In this document: one piece after another, positions 7,359 to 12,841 of the stretch | Position numbering within the stretch: the stretch's first letter is position 1 | Layout: each line of letters opens with the position of its first letter | DNA from: Anaeromyxobacter_A sp035538735 | GTDB taxonomy: Bacteria; Myxococcota; Myxococcia; Myxococcales; Anaeromyxobacteraceae | Assembly: GCA_035538735.1 (NCBI GenBank) | Contig: DATLJU010000083.1 | Span: 1 to 12,841, forward strand | DNA: 12,841 nucleotides | Reading direction: 5' to 3' | Position numbers and translations under genes: made by a program | Notes under the pieces: generated by a model | The model's input: only the letters and a program-made list of their open reading frames with translations | Databases searched by the model: none | What the model was told of the DNA's origin: nothing

Positions 7359-8273
7359 ATGCACATCGATCAGGTCCGCGGGCGGGCTCGCGCAGCCTTC
7401 CTGGGGGTCGCGCTCGGGGACGCCCTCGGCGCGACGGTCGAGTTCATGACGGCCGGTGAGATCCGTGCCCAGTACGGTGTTCACCGCGACCTTCGCGGTG
7501 GCGGGTGGCTCCACCTCGCGCCGGGCGACGTCACCGACGACACGGAGATGTCGCTGGCGCTGGCGGAGGCCATCGTGTCGCGCGGTCGGTTCGAGGCGCG
7601 CGCCGCGGCCGAAGCCCTGGCGGCCTGGATGCGGTCGCGCCCGACCGATGTGGGGAACACCGTCCGTCGAGGGCTCCGGCGCTACCTGCTCGAGGGCACG
7701 CTGGAGGCCCCACCGGCACAGTACGACGCAGGCAACGGTGCCGCCATGCGGATGGTGCCGGTGGCGCTCGCGACGCTCGGCGACCGCGCGCAGCTCGCGC
7801 GCGAGGCCGTCGCGCAGGCTCGCATCACGCACCACCACCCGCTCTCCGACCTCGCTTGCGTCCACGTCGGCCAGCTCGTGCAGCTCGGCTGCCTGGCCAC
7901 CCCGCCGGGCGCGCTGCGGCGCGCCTCGGATGCGCTGGTGACCGCGCACCCGAACCTCGCCTTCGAGGCCTGGCGCGGTCCCCCCTCCGGCTACGTGCTC
8001 GACACGTTGCGGACGGTCCTGCGCTGGGTACACGCCTCGCGGAGCTTCGAGGAGTGCCTGGTCGGGGTGGTCAACGAGGGCGGCGATGCCGACACGACCG
8101 GGGCCATCGCGGGAGGCATCGCCGGCGCGCTCTACGGGGCGGAGGCGTTGCCAGCGCGCTGGCTGCGCCGCCTCGACCGTCGCCTCGTCGCCCGGATCCA
8201 GGCGCTGGCGGATCGGCTGGTGGAGCTCTCGCCGCTCGCGCAGGCGGCGCGCGTCACGCCAGGATCCGCCTGA
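7359..8273 (+). CDS. draG: ADP-ribosyl-[dinitrogen reductase] hydrolase DraG
   Basis: DraG removes ADP-ribose from the nitrogenase Fe protein and so reactivates it when ammonium is scarce. The 304-residue product belongs to the dimanganese ADP-ribosylhydrolase family. The N-terminal GDALGATVEF (20-29), VTDDTEM (58-64) with metal ligands Asp60 and Asp61, Asp97, GNGAAMR (125-131) and GGDADTTGAI (241-250, with Asp243, Asp245 and Thr246) are all in place. The DALGATVEFMTAGEIRAQYGVH region is closer to true DraG than to generic ADP-ribosylglycohydrolases, and draT next door supports the assignment. Starts at GTG 7329, GTG 7347 and ATG 7359 are possible. I chose ATG 7359 because the frame then matches the usual family N-terminus. 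No clear Shine-Dalgarno is seen. The 3' end overlaps draT by 20 bp. Confidence 0.93.
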   Translation: MHIDQVRGRARAAFLGVALGDALGATVEFMTAGEIRAQYGVHRDLRGGGWLHLAPGDVTDDTEMSLALAEAIVSRGRFEARAAAEALAAWMRSRPTDVGNTVRRGLRRYLLEGTLEAPPAQYDAGNGAAMRMVPVALATLGDRAQLAREAVAQARITHHHPLSDLACVHVGQLVQLGCLATPPGALRRASDALVTAHPNLAFEAWRGPPSGYVLDTLRTVLRWVHASRSFEECLVGVVNEGGDADTTGAIAGGIAGALYGAEALPARWLRRLDRRLVARIQALADRLVELSPLAQAARVTPGSA

Positions 8274-9042
8274 CGCGAAGATCGCCGCCGATGACGAGGT
8301 GCTCGCGCTCCCCGCGCAGGATCGAGCGCGGCAGGAGGTGGCCTGCGAAGAAGACGCGCGGAATCGCGAGCCGTGCCTCGAGGACGACGCTCCCGAACTC
8401 CCACGCGCGCTCGCGGTCGTCGGTGAACGACGCGAGGTTGTTCATGCGCACGATCCATTCGCGTGGCCCGAGGCGCTCCACGATCTCGTGCCCGTCGAGG
8501 TCGTTCTGGCCGCGCCACAGCGTCAGCCAGCGCTCCCTGGGGTGGCGCCGGGCCAGCTCGTACTGCGTGAAGGTGTAGACGACGTCGAGCTGCGCGTCGA
8601 TCGCGCTCGTGTAGGCATGGCCGCGGGTCCGGTCGGCGGCGTAGCGCGCCCAGGCGTCCCCGTCGCCGCGGAGCGGCTCGTGATGGAACGTGGGCGGGAT
8701 CCCGATACGGCTCTCGACCCAGCCCTTCAGCACCGCCCCCTCGACCGAGTTGGCGTCCATTCCCCACCCACGCAGGAAGCGCAAATACGAGTTCTTGAGG
8801 CTGCGGCGCGCCGGGAGCGTCGCCTGGTCCTGCCAGTGATGCAGCTGGAACCGGACCGACAGCCAGTCGTCGAAGACGCGGGCGCGCGCGTCGGGGTCCT
8901 CGAGCGCATCGAGGGCGCGGAAGAGACCGGCGTTCTCCGTCCGGACGCCCTGGATCTCGAGCGGGCGTGGCTCCTCGTCGAACTGCCGGGACGCGACCAC
9001 CCAGGGCGGCAGGTTGCAGCGGTTGAAAGAGGTCGGGTCCAT
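8254..9042 (-). CDS. draT: NAD+-dinitrogen-reductase ADP-ribosyltransferase DraT
   Basis: DraT transfers ADP-ribose from NAD+ to a specific arginine of NifH and switches nitrogenase off on ammonium or energy shift. The 262-residue product starts MDPTSFNRCNLPPWVVASRQF, with PLEIQGVR following (27-34), a hallmark of the family. Features that fit an R-S-E type ADP-ribosyltransferase are LWRGQN (Arg177), ASFT (Ser205) and GEREHLV (Glu245 and Glu247). The catalytic roles are inferred from motif order. The target arginine is present in this locus's NifH (Arg99). The frame extends to a GTG at 9096, but the Arg-rich extension looks spurious, so I chose ATG 9042. It has no obvious Shine-Dalgarno. The gene is divergent from nifA and convergent with draG, unlike the draTG operon of Rhodospirillum. 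Confidence 0.93.
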   Translation of the reverse strand: MDPTSFNRCNLPPWVVASRQFDEEPRPLEIQGVRTENAGLFRALDALEDPDARARVFDDWLSVRFQLHHWQDQATLPARRSLKNSYLRFLRGWGMDANSVEGAVLKGWVESRIGIPPTFHHEPLRGDGDAWARYAADRTRGHAYTSAIDAQLDVVYTFTQYELARRHPRERWLTLWRGQNDLDGHEIVERLGPREWIVRMNNLASFTDDRERAWEFGSVVLEARLAIPRVFFAGHLLPRSILRGEREHLVIGGDLRVRRILA

Positions 9043-9165
9043 GTGCGCGGCGGGTGAATGCCCGTGGATCGGGCAGCGGCGGCGACGGCGCCGCACGCCA
9101 AGCAGGCGGTCGGCGCCGGCGGCGTCGCCCCCAGGTCGCGGGGTTCACCGGGTCGAGCAGTCCGA

Positions 9166-9181
9166 TGCAAGGACCGTGGCG
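9166..9181 (-). promoter_or_regulatory. Degenerate sigma-54-like element upstream of draT
   Basis: The minus-strand sequence CGCCACG-GTCC-TTGCA has a perfect -12 box (TTGCA) and correct spacing, but the -24 GG is changed to GC. That change normally weakens RpoN binding strongly. Transcription would start near 9155, about 113 nt before the draT ATG. It lies just next to the nifA promoter on the other strand. I list it as a low-confidence candidate only. Confidence 0.2.
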
Positions 9182-9192
9182 GCGCGAGCGGG

Positions 9193-9209
9193 CTGGCACC
9201 CCGCTTGCT
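9193..9209 (+). promoter_or_regulatory. Sigma-54 (-24/-12) promoter of nifA
   Basis: CTGGCACC-CCGC-TTGCT matches the RpoN consensus YTGGCACG-N4-TTGCW at all but one position, with GG and GC 10 nt apart. The predicted start near 9220 is only about 3 nt before the ATG at 9223, so the transcript would be nearly leaderless or translation would begin at the second ATG (9253). nifA would thus need an enhancer-binding protein, either NtrC or NifA itself. No TGT-N10-ACA site was found between draT and nifA. Confidence 0.78.
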
Positions 9210-9222
9210 GGATCCCGGGAGG

Positions 9223-10758
9223 ATGGAGCCGCGTCCGACCGCCAGCGCGGCGATGGCCGCACTGCACGACATCGGCCGGGTCCTCAGCGTCGCGACGGAC
9301 CTCTCGAAGGCGTTCACCGCCACCCTGGGTGTGCTCCGCTCGCACGTCGGGCTCGAGAACGGGACCGTCTCCCTCTTCGATCCGGTCACCGGCGACGTGT
9401 TCGTCGAGTCGGCGCCCGAGATGGAGGACGAGGAGCGCATCCTGGGCCGAGTCCGGCCCGGGGAGGGGATCGTGGGGCGGGTCTTCCGCAGCGGCCTGCC
9501 CATGGTCGTGCCGGATCTGTCCGACGAGCCTCTCTTCCTGAACCGCACCGGGGGATGGCGCGACATCGCGTCCGACCCCCGCGCGCTCTTCGCGATCCCC
9601 ATCCGCGAGGGTCGCGCGACGCTGGGTGTCCTGACGGCCGACCGCCGGTGGCGCGCCGGTCCGTTCTCGTTCGAGGACGACGCGCGCTTGCTCGGGGTCG
9701 TCGCGGCGCTGCTCGCGCCGCGCATCCGGCTCCACCAGATGGAGAGCCCGGCGGCGCGCGCGCGCGTGGACGACGCGCCCCCGCTCGGCCCCGATCTCGA
9801 GCGCTTCCACGGCGTCGCGGGCCGCAGCCCCCGCTGGCGCGCGGCGCTCGACGTGCTGGCGCGGGTGGCGCCGAGCCGCGCCACCGTCCTGCTACGCGGC
9901 GAGAGCGGCACCGGCAAGGAGGTCGTCGCGCGCGCGCTCCACGACGCGAGCCCGCGCGCCGAGCGCCCGTTCGTGCCGGTCAACTGCGCGGCGTTGCCGG
10001 AGGCGTTGCTGGAGAGCGAGCTCTTCGGCCACGAGAAGGGAGCGTTCACGGGTGCGCACGAGGTGCGCAAGGGTCGCTTCGAGGCGGCCGACGGCGGGAC
10101 GCTCTTCCTGGACGAGGTGGGGGAGCTGCCGCTGGCCGCGCAGGTGAAGCTGCTGCGCGCCATCCAGGAGCGCCAGTTCGAGCGCATCGGAGGGCGCCGC
10201 ACGATCACCGTCGACGTCCGGCTCGTCGCCGCAACGAACCGCGACCTCGAGGCAGCCGTCGCGGAGGGACAGTTCCGCCTCGACCTCTTCCACCGGCTGC
10301 AGGTGGTGGAGATCGTGCTACCGCCGCTGCGCGACCGGACCGAGGACGTCCCGCTCCTGGCGGAGCGCTTCCTCGCCGAGCTCATGGCGGAGCACGGGCG
10401 GCGGATCGCGCTCGCGCCCGGCGCCATGGCGGCGCTCGCCGCCGCGCCCTGGCCGGGCAACGTGAGGCAGCTCCGGAACGTGCTGGAGCGGCTCGTCGTG
10501 GCCTCGCCGCGCGACGTGGTGACGGCCGAGGAGGTGGTCGAGCTGACCGGCGCCGACCGGGCGCCGCCGGGGGTGGTGCAGGTCGCGCCCGGCGCGCCGG
10601 ACGGCGCCGCCGCGACGTCGGTCGAGCGCGATCAGGTCGCGGCGGCGCTCGTCCAGGCCGGCTACGTGCAGGCGAAGGCGGCGCGCCTGCTCGGCCTCTC
10701 GGTGCGCCAGCTCCGCTACCGCGTCGCGAAGTACGGCCTCGTGCTGCGGAGGTTCTAG
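9223..10758 (+). CDS. nifA: Nif-specific sigma-54-dependent transcriptional activator NifA
   Basis: NifA activates nif promoters with RpoN. The 511-residue protein has an N-terminal GAF domain (about 12-170) with NifA-like IGRVLS, a central AAA+ domain and a C-terminal Fis-type helix-turn-helix (about 470-505; AKAARLLGLSVRQLRYR). In the AAA+ domain, Walker A is GESGTGKE (226-233), the sigma-54 contact loop is GAFTGA (273-278), Walker B is GTLFLDE (292-298), and FHRL (356-359) carries an arginine of the sensor region. The linker before the DNA-binding domain (about 440-468) has no cysteine, and the only cysteine I see is Cys255. The oxygen-sensing Cys motif of rhizobial NifA is therefore absent. 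ATG 9223 directly abuts GGGAGG, so ATG 9253 is a possible alternative start. A generic sigma-54 activator is less likely given GAF-domain style and nifH nearby. Confidence 0.88.
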   Translation: MEPRPTASAAMAALHDIGRVLSVATDLSKAFTATLGVLRSHVGLENGTVSLFDPVTGDVFVESAPEMEDEERILGRVRPGEGIVGRVFRSGLPMVVPDLSDEPLFLNRTGGWRDIASDPRALFAIPIREGRATLGVLTADRRWRAGPFSFEDDARLLGVVAALLAPRIRLHQMESPAARARVDDAPPLGPDLERFHGVAGRSPRWRAALDVLARVAPSRATVLLRGESGTGKEVVARALHDASPRAERPFVPVNCAALPEALLESELFGHEKGAFTGAHEVRKGRFEAADGGTLFLDEVGELPLAAQVKLLRAIQERQFERIGGRRTITVDVRLVAATNRDLEAAVAEGQFRLDLFHRLQVVEIVLPPLRDRTEDVPLLAERFLAELMAEHGRRIALAPGAMAALAAAPWPGNVRQLRNVLERLVVASPRDVVTAEEVVELTGADRAPPGVVQVAPGAPDGAAATSVERDQVAAALVQAGYVQAKAARLLGLSVRQLRYRVAKYGLVLRRF

Positions 10759-11226
10759 ATGAAGAGTGAATCGGGCTTCGCGGTGCGCGCCGCCCGCCGT
10801 GAGGACGTCGACGCGCTGGTGCGCCTGCTCGGGGTCCTGTTCTCGATCGAGTCCGACTTTCAGCCGGACGCCGCGCGCCAGCGGCGCGGCCTCGCGCTCC
10901 TGCTCGACGACCCGTGGCGGTGCGCCGTGTTCGTGGCCGAGCGCGCCGGCGCCGTCCTCGGCATGGTCACGGCTCAGCTCGTCGTGTCCACGGCGGAGGG
11001 CACGTTCTCGGCGGTCGTGGAGGACATGATCGTCGACGCGCGGGAGCGCGGGCGGGGCGTCGGCGCCGCGCTGCTCCGCGCCGGCGAGGCGTGGGCCGCC
11101 ACGCGCGGCGCGACCCGGCTGCAGCTTCTCGCCGATCGCGAGAACCGATCGGCGCTCGGGTTCTACGACCGGATGGGCTGGCGCCCGACCGCCCTCGTCT
11201 GCTGGCGCCACGGCGGCGTGAGCTAG
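10759..11226 (+). CDS. GNAT family N-acetyltransferase coupled to nifA
   Basis: This 155-residue protein has a GNAT fold: an N-terminal VRAARREDVDALVRLL segment (9-24), motif A VEDMIVDARERGRGVGAALL (87-106) with the acetyl-CoA loop R97-G-R-G-V-G102, and motif B ENRSALGFYDRMGW (128-141). The substrate is unknown. GNAT enzymes acetylate small amines, antibiotics, or protein N-termini and lysines. The ATG follows the nifA stop with no gap (TAGATG), and GGAGG at 10748-10752 lies 6 nt upstream, so it is translated from the nifA message. That position suggests a link with nitrogen fixation, such as acetylation of a regulator or metabolite, but this is inference only. The C-terminus WRHGGVS is short, and the length is normal for a single GNAT domain. 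Confidence 0.88.
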   Translation: MKSESGFAVRAARREDVDALVRLLGVLFSIESDFQPDAARQRRGLALLLDDPWRCAVFVAERAGAVLGMVTAQLVVSTAEGTFSAVVEDMIVDARERGRGVGAALLRAGEAWAATRGATRLQLLADRENRSALGFYDRMGWRPTALVCWRHGGVS

Positions 11227-11262
11227 CGGGCGGGGCGCGCGCGGTTTGCGCGGAGTGGCAGG

Positions 11263-11287
11263 AACCGGACACCGCCAGTGTCCGGTT
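11263..11287. repeat. Perfect 10-bp inverted repeat between the GNAT gene and nifH
   Basis: AACCGGACAC (11263-11272) and GTGTCCGGTT (11278-11287) are exact reverse complements separated by CGCCA. The centre is 49 nt past the GNAT stop and about 130 nt upstream of the predicted nifH start site. It may be a rho-independent terminator for nifA-GNAT (the right arm ends GGTTT, a weak T tail), or an activator or repressor site. A smaller dyad, CGCGC-GGTTT-GCGCG, lies at 11238-11252. Two near-matches to the NifA site TGT-N10-ACA straddle the repeat: TGG-N10-ACA at 11256-11271 and TGT-N10-ACG at 11279-11294. Confidence 0.6.
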
Positions 11288-11378
11288 TACGACGGCCCTG
11301 GCAGGAGCGAGGCCGCGCCGCTCGCCGCGCGCGCGCCGATTCCGGTGATAGCAGCGATCTTCAGGCCCGCGCTTTCCA

Positions 11379-11394
11379 CGGCACGCTCGTTGCT
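11379..11394 (+). promoter_or_regulatory. Sigma-54 (-24/-12) promoter of nifHD
   Basis: CGGCACG-CTCG-TTGCT matches the RpoN consensus TGGCACG-N4-TTGCW at every defined position but the first, with invariant GG (11380-11381) and GC (11392-11393) 10 nt apart. The predicted start is near 11405, giving a leader of about 39 nt with a purine-rich GAGGAGAGAGAGAG Shine-Dalgarno region before the nifH ATG. This is the expected promoter type for nitrogenase structural genes and would be activated by the NifA encoded upstream. Confidence 0.85.
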
Positions 11395-11443
11395 CTTCTC
11401 TCCGAACGAAGCGGGCACACGAACCCGAGGAGAGAGAGAGCAC

Positions 11444-12310
11444 ATGAGGCAGATCGCGATTTACGGGAAGGGCGGCATCGGGAAGTCGACCACGACGCAG
11501 AACACCGTGGCCGGCCTCGCCTCGCTCGGCAAGAAGGTCATGATCGTCGGCTGCGATCCCAAGGCCGACTCGACGCGCCTCATGCTGCACGCCAAGGCGC
11601 AGACGACGGTGATGGATCTCGTCCGCGAGCGCGGGACGGTCGAGGACCTCGAGCTCGGCGACGTGCTCAAGGTCGGGTACGGCGCCGTGAAGTGCGTCGA
11701 GTCCGGCGGCCCGGAGCCGGGGGTCGGCTGCGCCGGCCGCGGCGTCATCACGGCCATCAACTTCCTCGAGGAGAATGGGGCCTACACGCCCGACCTCGAC
11801 TTCGTCTTCTACGACGTCCTCGGCGACGTGGTGTGCGGCGGCTTCGCCATGCCCATCCGCGAGAACAAGGCGGAGGAGATCTACATCGTCTGCTCCGGCG
11901 AGATGATGGCCATGTACGCGGCCAACAACATCGCGAAGGGTATCCTCAAGTATGCCACCTCGGGCAAGGTGCGCCTGGCCGGCCTCATCTGCAACTCGCG
12001 CAACACCGACCGTGAGGCCGACCTCATCGAGGCGCTCGCGAAGCGGCTGGGGACGCAGATGATCCACTTCGTCCCGCGCGACAACGAGGTCCAGCGCGCC
12101 GAGCTGCGCCGGATGACCGTCATCGAGTACGCCCCGCAGCACAAGCAGGCCGAGGAGTACCGGACGCTCGCGAGGAAGATCGCCGAGAACAAGATGCTCG
12201 TCGTCCCGACGCCGCTCTCGATGGAGGAGCTCGAGGAGCTCCTGATGGAGTTCGGGGTCATGGCGCCCGAGGACGAGGCCAGCGTCGGCGTCGCCGCCAA
12301 TGCGGTTTGA
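11444..12310 (+). CDS. nifH: Nitrogenase iron protein NifH (dinitrogenase reductase)
   Basis: NifH is the homodimeric Fe protein that passes electrons to the MoFe protein with ATP hydrolysis, and it also takes part in cofactor maturation. The 288-residue sequence has the P-loop GKGGIGKST (8-16) after MRQIAIY, the GCDPKADSTR segment (36-45), and the Fe-S ligands Cys96 (GVGCAGRG) and Cys131 (DVVCGGFAMP). Arg99 in CAGRG is the residue that DraT ADP-ribosylates and DraG restores in other diazotrophs. The ATG at 11444 was chosen because the family begins MRQIAIYGKGG and a purine-rich Shine-Dalgarno precedes it; the open frame upstream covers the promoter and is not coding. The gene is first in the nifHD transcript. 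No key residue is missing. Confidence 0.98.
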   Translation: MRQIAIYGKGGIGKSTTTQNTVAGLASLGKKVMIVGCDPKADSTRLMLHAKAQTTVMDLVRERGTVEDLELGDVLKVGYGAVKCVESGGPEPGVGCAGRGVITAINFLEENGAYTPDLDFVFYDVLGDVVCGGFAMPIRENKAEEIYIVCSGEMMAMYAANNIAKGILKYATSGKVRLAGLICNSRNTDREADLIEALAKRLGTQMIHFVPRDNEVQRAELRRMTVIEYAPQHKQAEEYRTLARKIAENKMLVVPTPLSMEELEELLMEFGVMAPEDEASVGVAANAV

Positions 12311-12351
12311 GAGCTCGCCACAGCACAACGCAGGGACCAAGGAGCCGCCGG

Positions 12352-12841
12352 ATGGGACACGAGGTGAAGAAGGTCGACGGCATCACGAAGGAGTCGACGC
12401 AGAGGATGATCGACGAGGCCCTCGAGGCCTACCCGGAGAAGGGCAAGAAGAAGCGCGCCCCTCACCTGGCTCCCAACGACCAGGCGTCAGGCAGCGCCTG
12501 CGTGAAGTCGAACCGGAAGACGGTCCCCGGCGTGATGAGCGCGCGCGGTTGCGCCTACGCCGGGGCCAAGGGCGTCGTGTGGGGTCCCATCCGCGACATG
12601 GTCCACGTCTCCCACGGCCCAGTCGGCTGCGGTTGGTACTCGTGGGGGACGCGCCGCAACCTCATGAGCGGCGTGAACGGCGTCTCGAACTTCGCCATGC
12701 AGTTCACCTCCGACTTCCAGGAGAAGGACATCGTCTACGGTGGCGACAAGAAGCTCGCCGTGCTCCTCAGGGAGGCGAAAGAGCTCTTCCCGCTGGCGAA
12801 GGGCATCTCGGTCCTGTCCGAGTGCCCGGTCGGCCTCATCG
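12352..12841 (+). CDS. nifD: Nitrogenase molybdenum-iron protein alpha chain NifD (5' part, cut by window end)
   Basis: NifD carries FeMo-cofactor and shares the P-cluster with NifK. Only the first 163 codons are in the window and the frame is still open at the edge. The three P-cluster cysteines of the alpha chain are all visible: Cys67 (SARGCAYAGAKG), Cys93 (SHGPVGCGWYSWGTRRN) and Cys158 (SECPVGLI). The stretch FTSDFQEKDIVYGGDKKL (118-135) is diagnostic of NifD and argues against NifE. AAGGAG at 12339-12344 lies 7 nt before the ATG at 12352. The gap to nifH is only 41 nt, with no nifI (PII-like) genes between them. Position 95 is Trp where Azotobacter has Gln; this may be a lineage feature. 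Mo-type nitrogenase is likely, but the window ends before the cofactor ligands. Confidence 0.96.
   Translation, partial: MGHEVKKVDGITKESTQRMIDEALEAYPEKGKKKRAPHLAPNDQASGSACVKSNRKTVPGVMSARGCAYAGAKGVVWGPIRDMVHVSHGPVGCGWYSWGTRRNLMSGVNGVSNFAMQFTSDFQEKDIVYGGDKKLAVLLREAKELFPLAKGISVLSECPVGLI

Noticed and set aside
7475..7486. Palindrome CGGTGTTCACCG within draG as an NtrC or other operator
   Set aside because: It lies inside coding sequence, lacks the spacing of NtrC sites, and short palindromes of this kind are expected by chance at this GC content.
11427..11440. GA dinucleotide run before nifH as a phase-variable repeat
   Set aside because: The run is short and lies in the leader over the Shine-Dalgarno region. 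It is better explained as a purine-rich ribosome binding site.
11246..11443. N-terminal extension of the nifH frame
   Set aside because: It contains the inverted repeat and the -24/-12 promoter, and NifH proteins begin at the MRQIAIYGKGG segment encoded from 11444.

Overview
This window is very GC-rich (my estimate is above 70%) with strong G/C third-position bias. It reads as part of the chromosome of a diazotrophic proteobacterium-like organism, most plausibly a nitrogen-fixing myxobacterium of the Anaeromyxobacter type. The organism is inferred from composition, protein style and gene mix; no lineage marker in the window proves it. I see no transposase, integrase, tRNA, rRNA or CRISPR array, so this looks like a stable chromosomal nitrogen-acquisition locus.

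Layout: (i) 101-1630 (-) encodes a cardiolipin-synthase-like phospholipase D protein and 1766-2419 (+) a small SAM-dependent methyltransferase. Neither has an obvious link to nitrogen. A GC-rich hairpin at 2437-2484 closes this part. (ii) 2492-7257 (-) is a tight urease operon transcribed ureD - ureAB (fused gamma-beta subunit) - ureC - ureF - ureG, with intergenic gaps of only 1 to 13 nt and no ureE. (iii) 7359-8273 (+) is draG and 8254-9042 (-) is draT. These enzymes remove and add ADP-ribose on the nitrogenase Fe protein. They are convergent and overlap by 20 bp at their 3' ends. (iv) 9223-10758 (+) is nifA, followed at once (TAGATG) by a GNAT acetyltransferase gene. (v) 11444-12310 (+) is nifH, and nifD begins at 12352 and runs off the right edge.

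The unifying signal is a set of sigma-54 (-24/-12) promoter elements that I read directly: a very good one before nifH (11379-11394), a very good one before nifA (9193-9209), and a good one on the minus strand before ureD (7294-7310). Weaker candidates precede draG (7319-7334) and draT (9166-9181). Together they suggest one nitrogen-responsive unit: NifA (and/or NtrC) with RpoN would drive nitrogenase synthesis, its post-translational switch (DraT/DraG acting on NifH Arg99), and urea use as an alternative ammonium source. The ureD promoter lies inside the longest possible ureD reading frame, so ureD probably starts at a GTG about 78 nt further in.

Nothing here is a wholly unknown system. The parts worth a second look are the linkage of urease with DraT/DraG and nif under apparent shared sigma-54 control, the convergent overlapping draG/draT arrangement, the GNAT gene coupled to nifA, a NifA without the oxygen-sensing cysteine motif, and a perfect 10-bp inverted repeat upstream of nifH.
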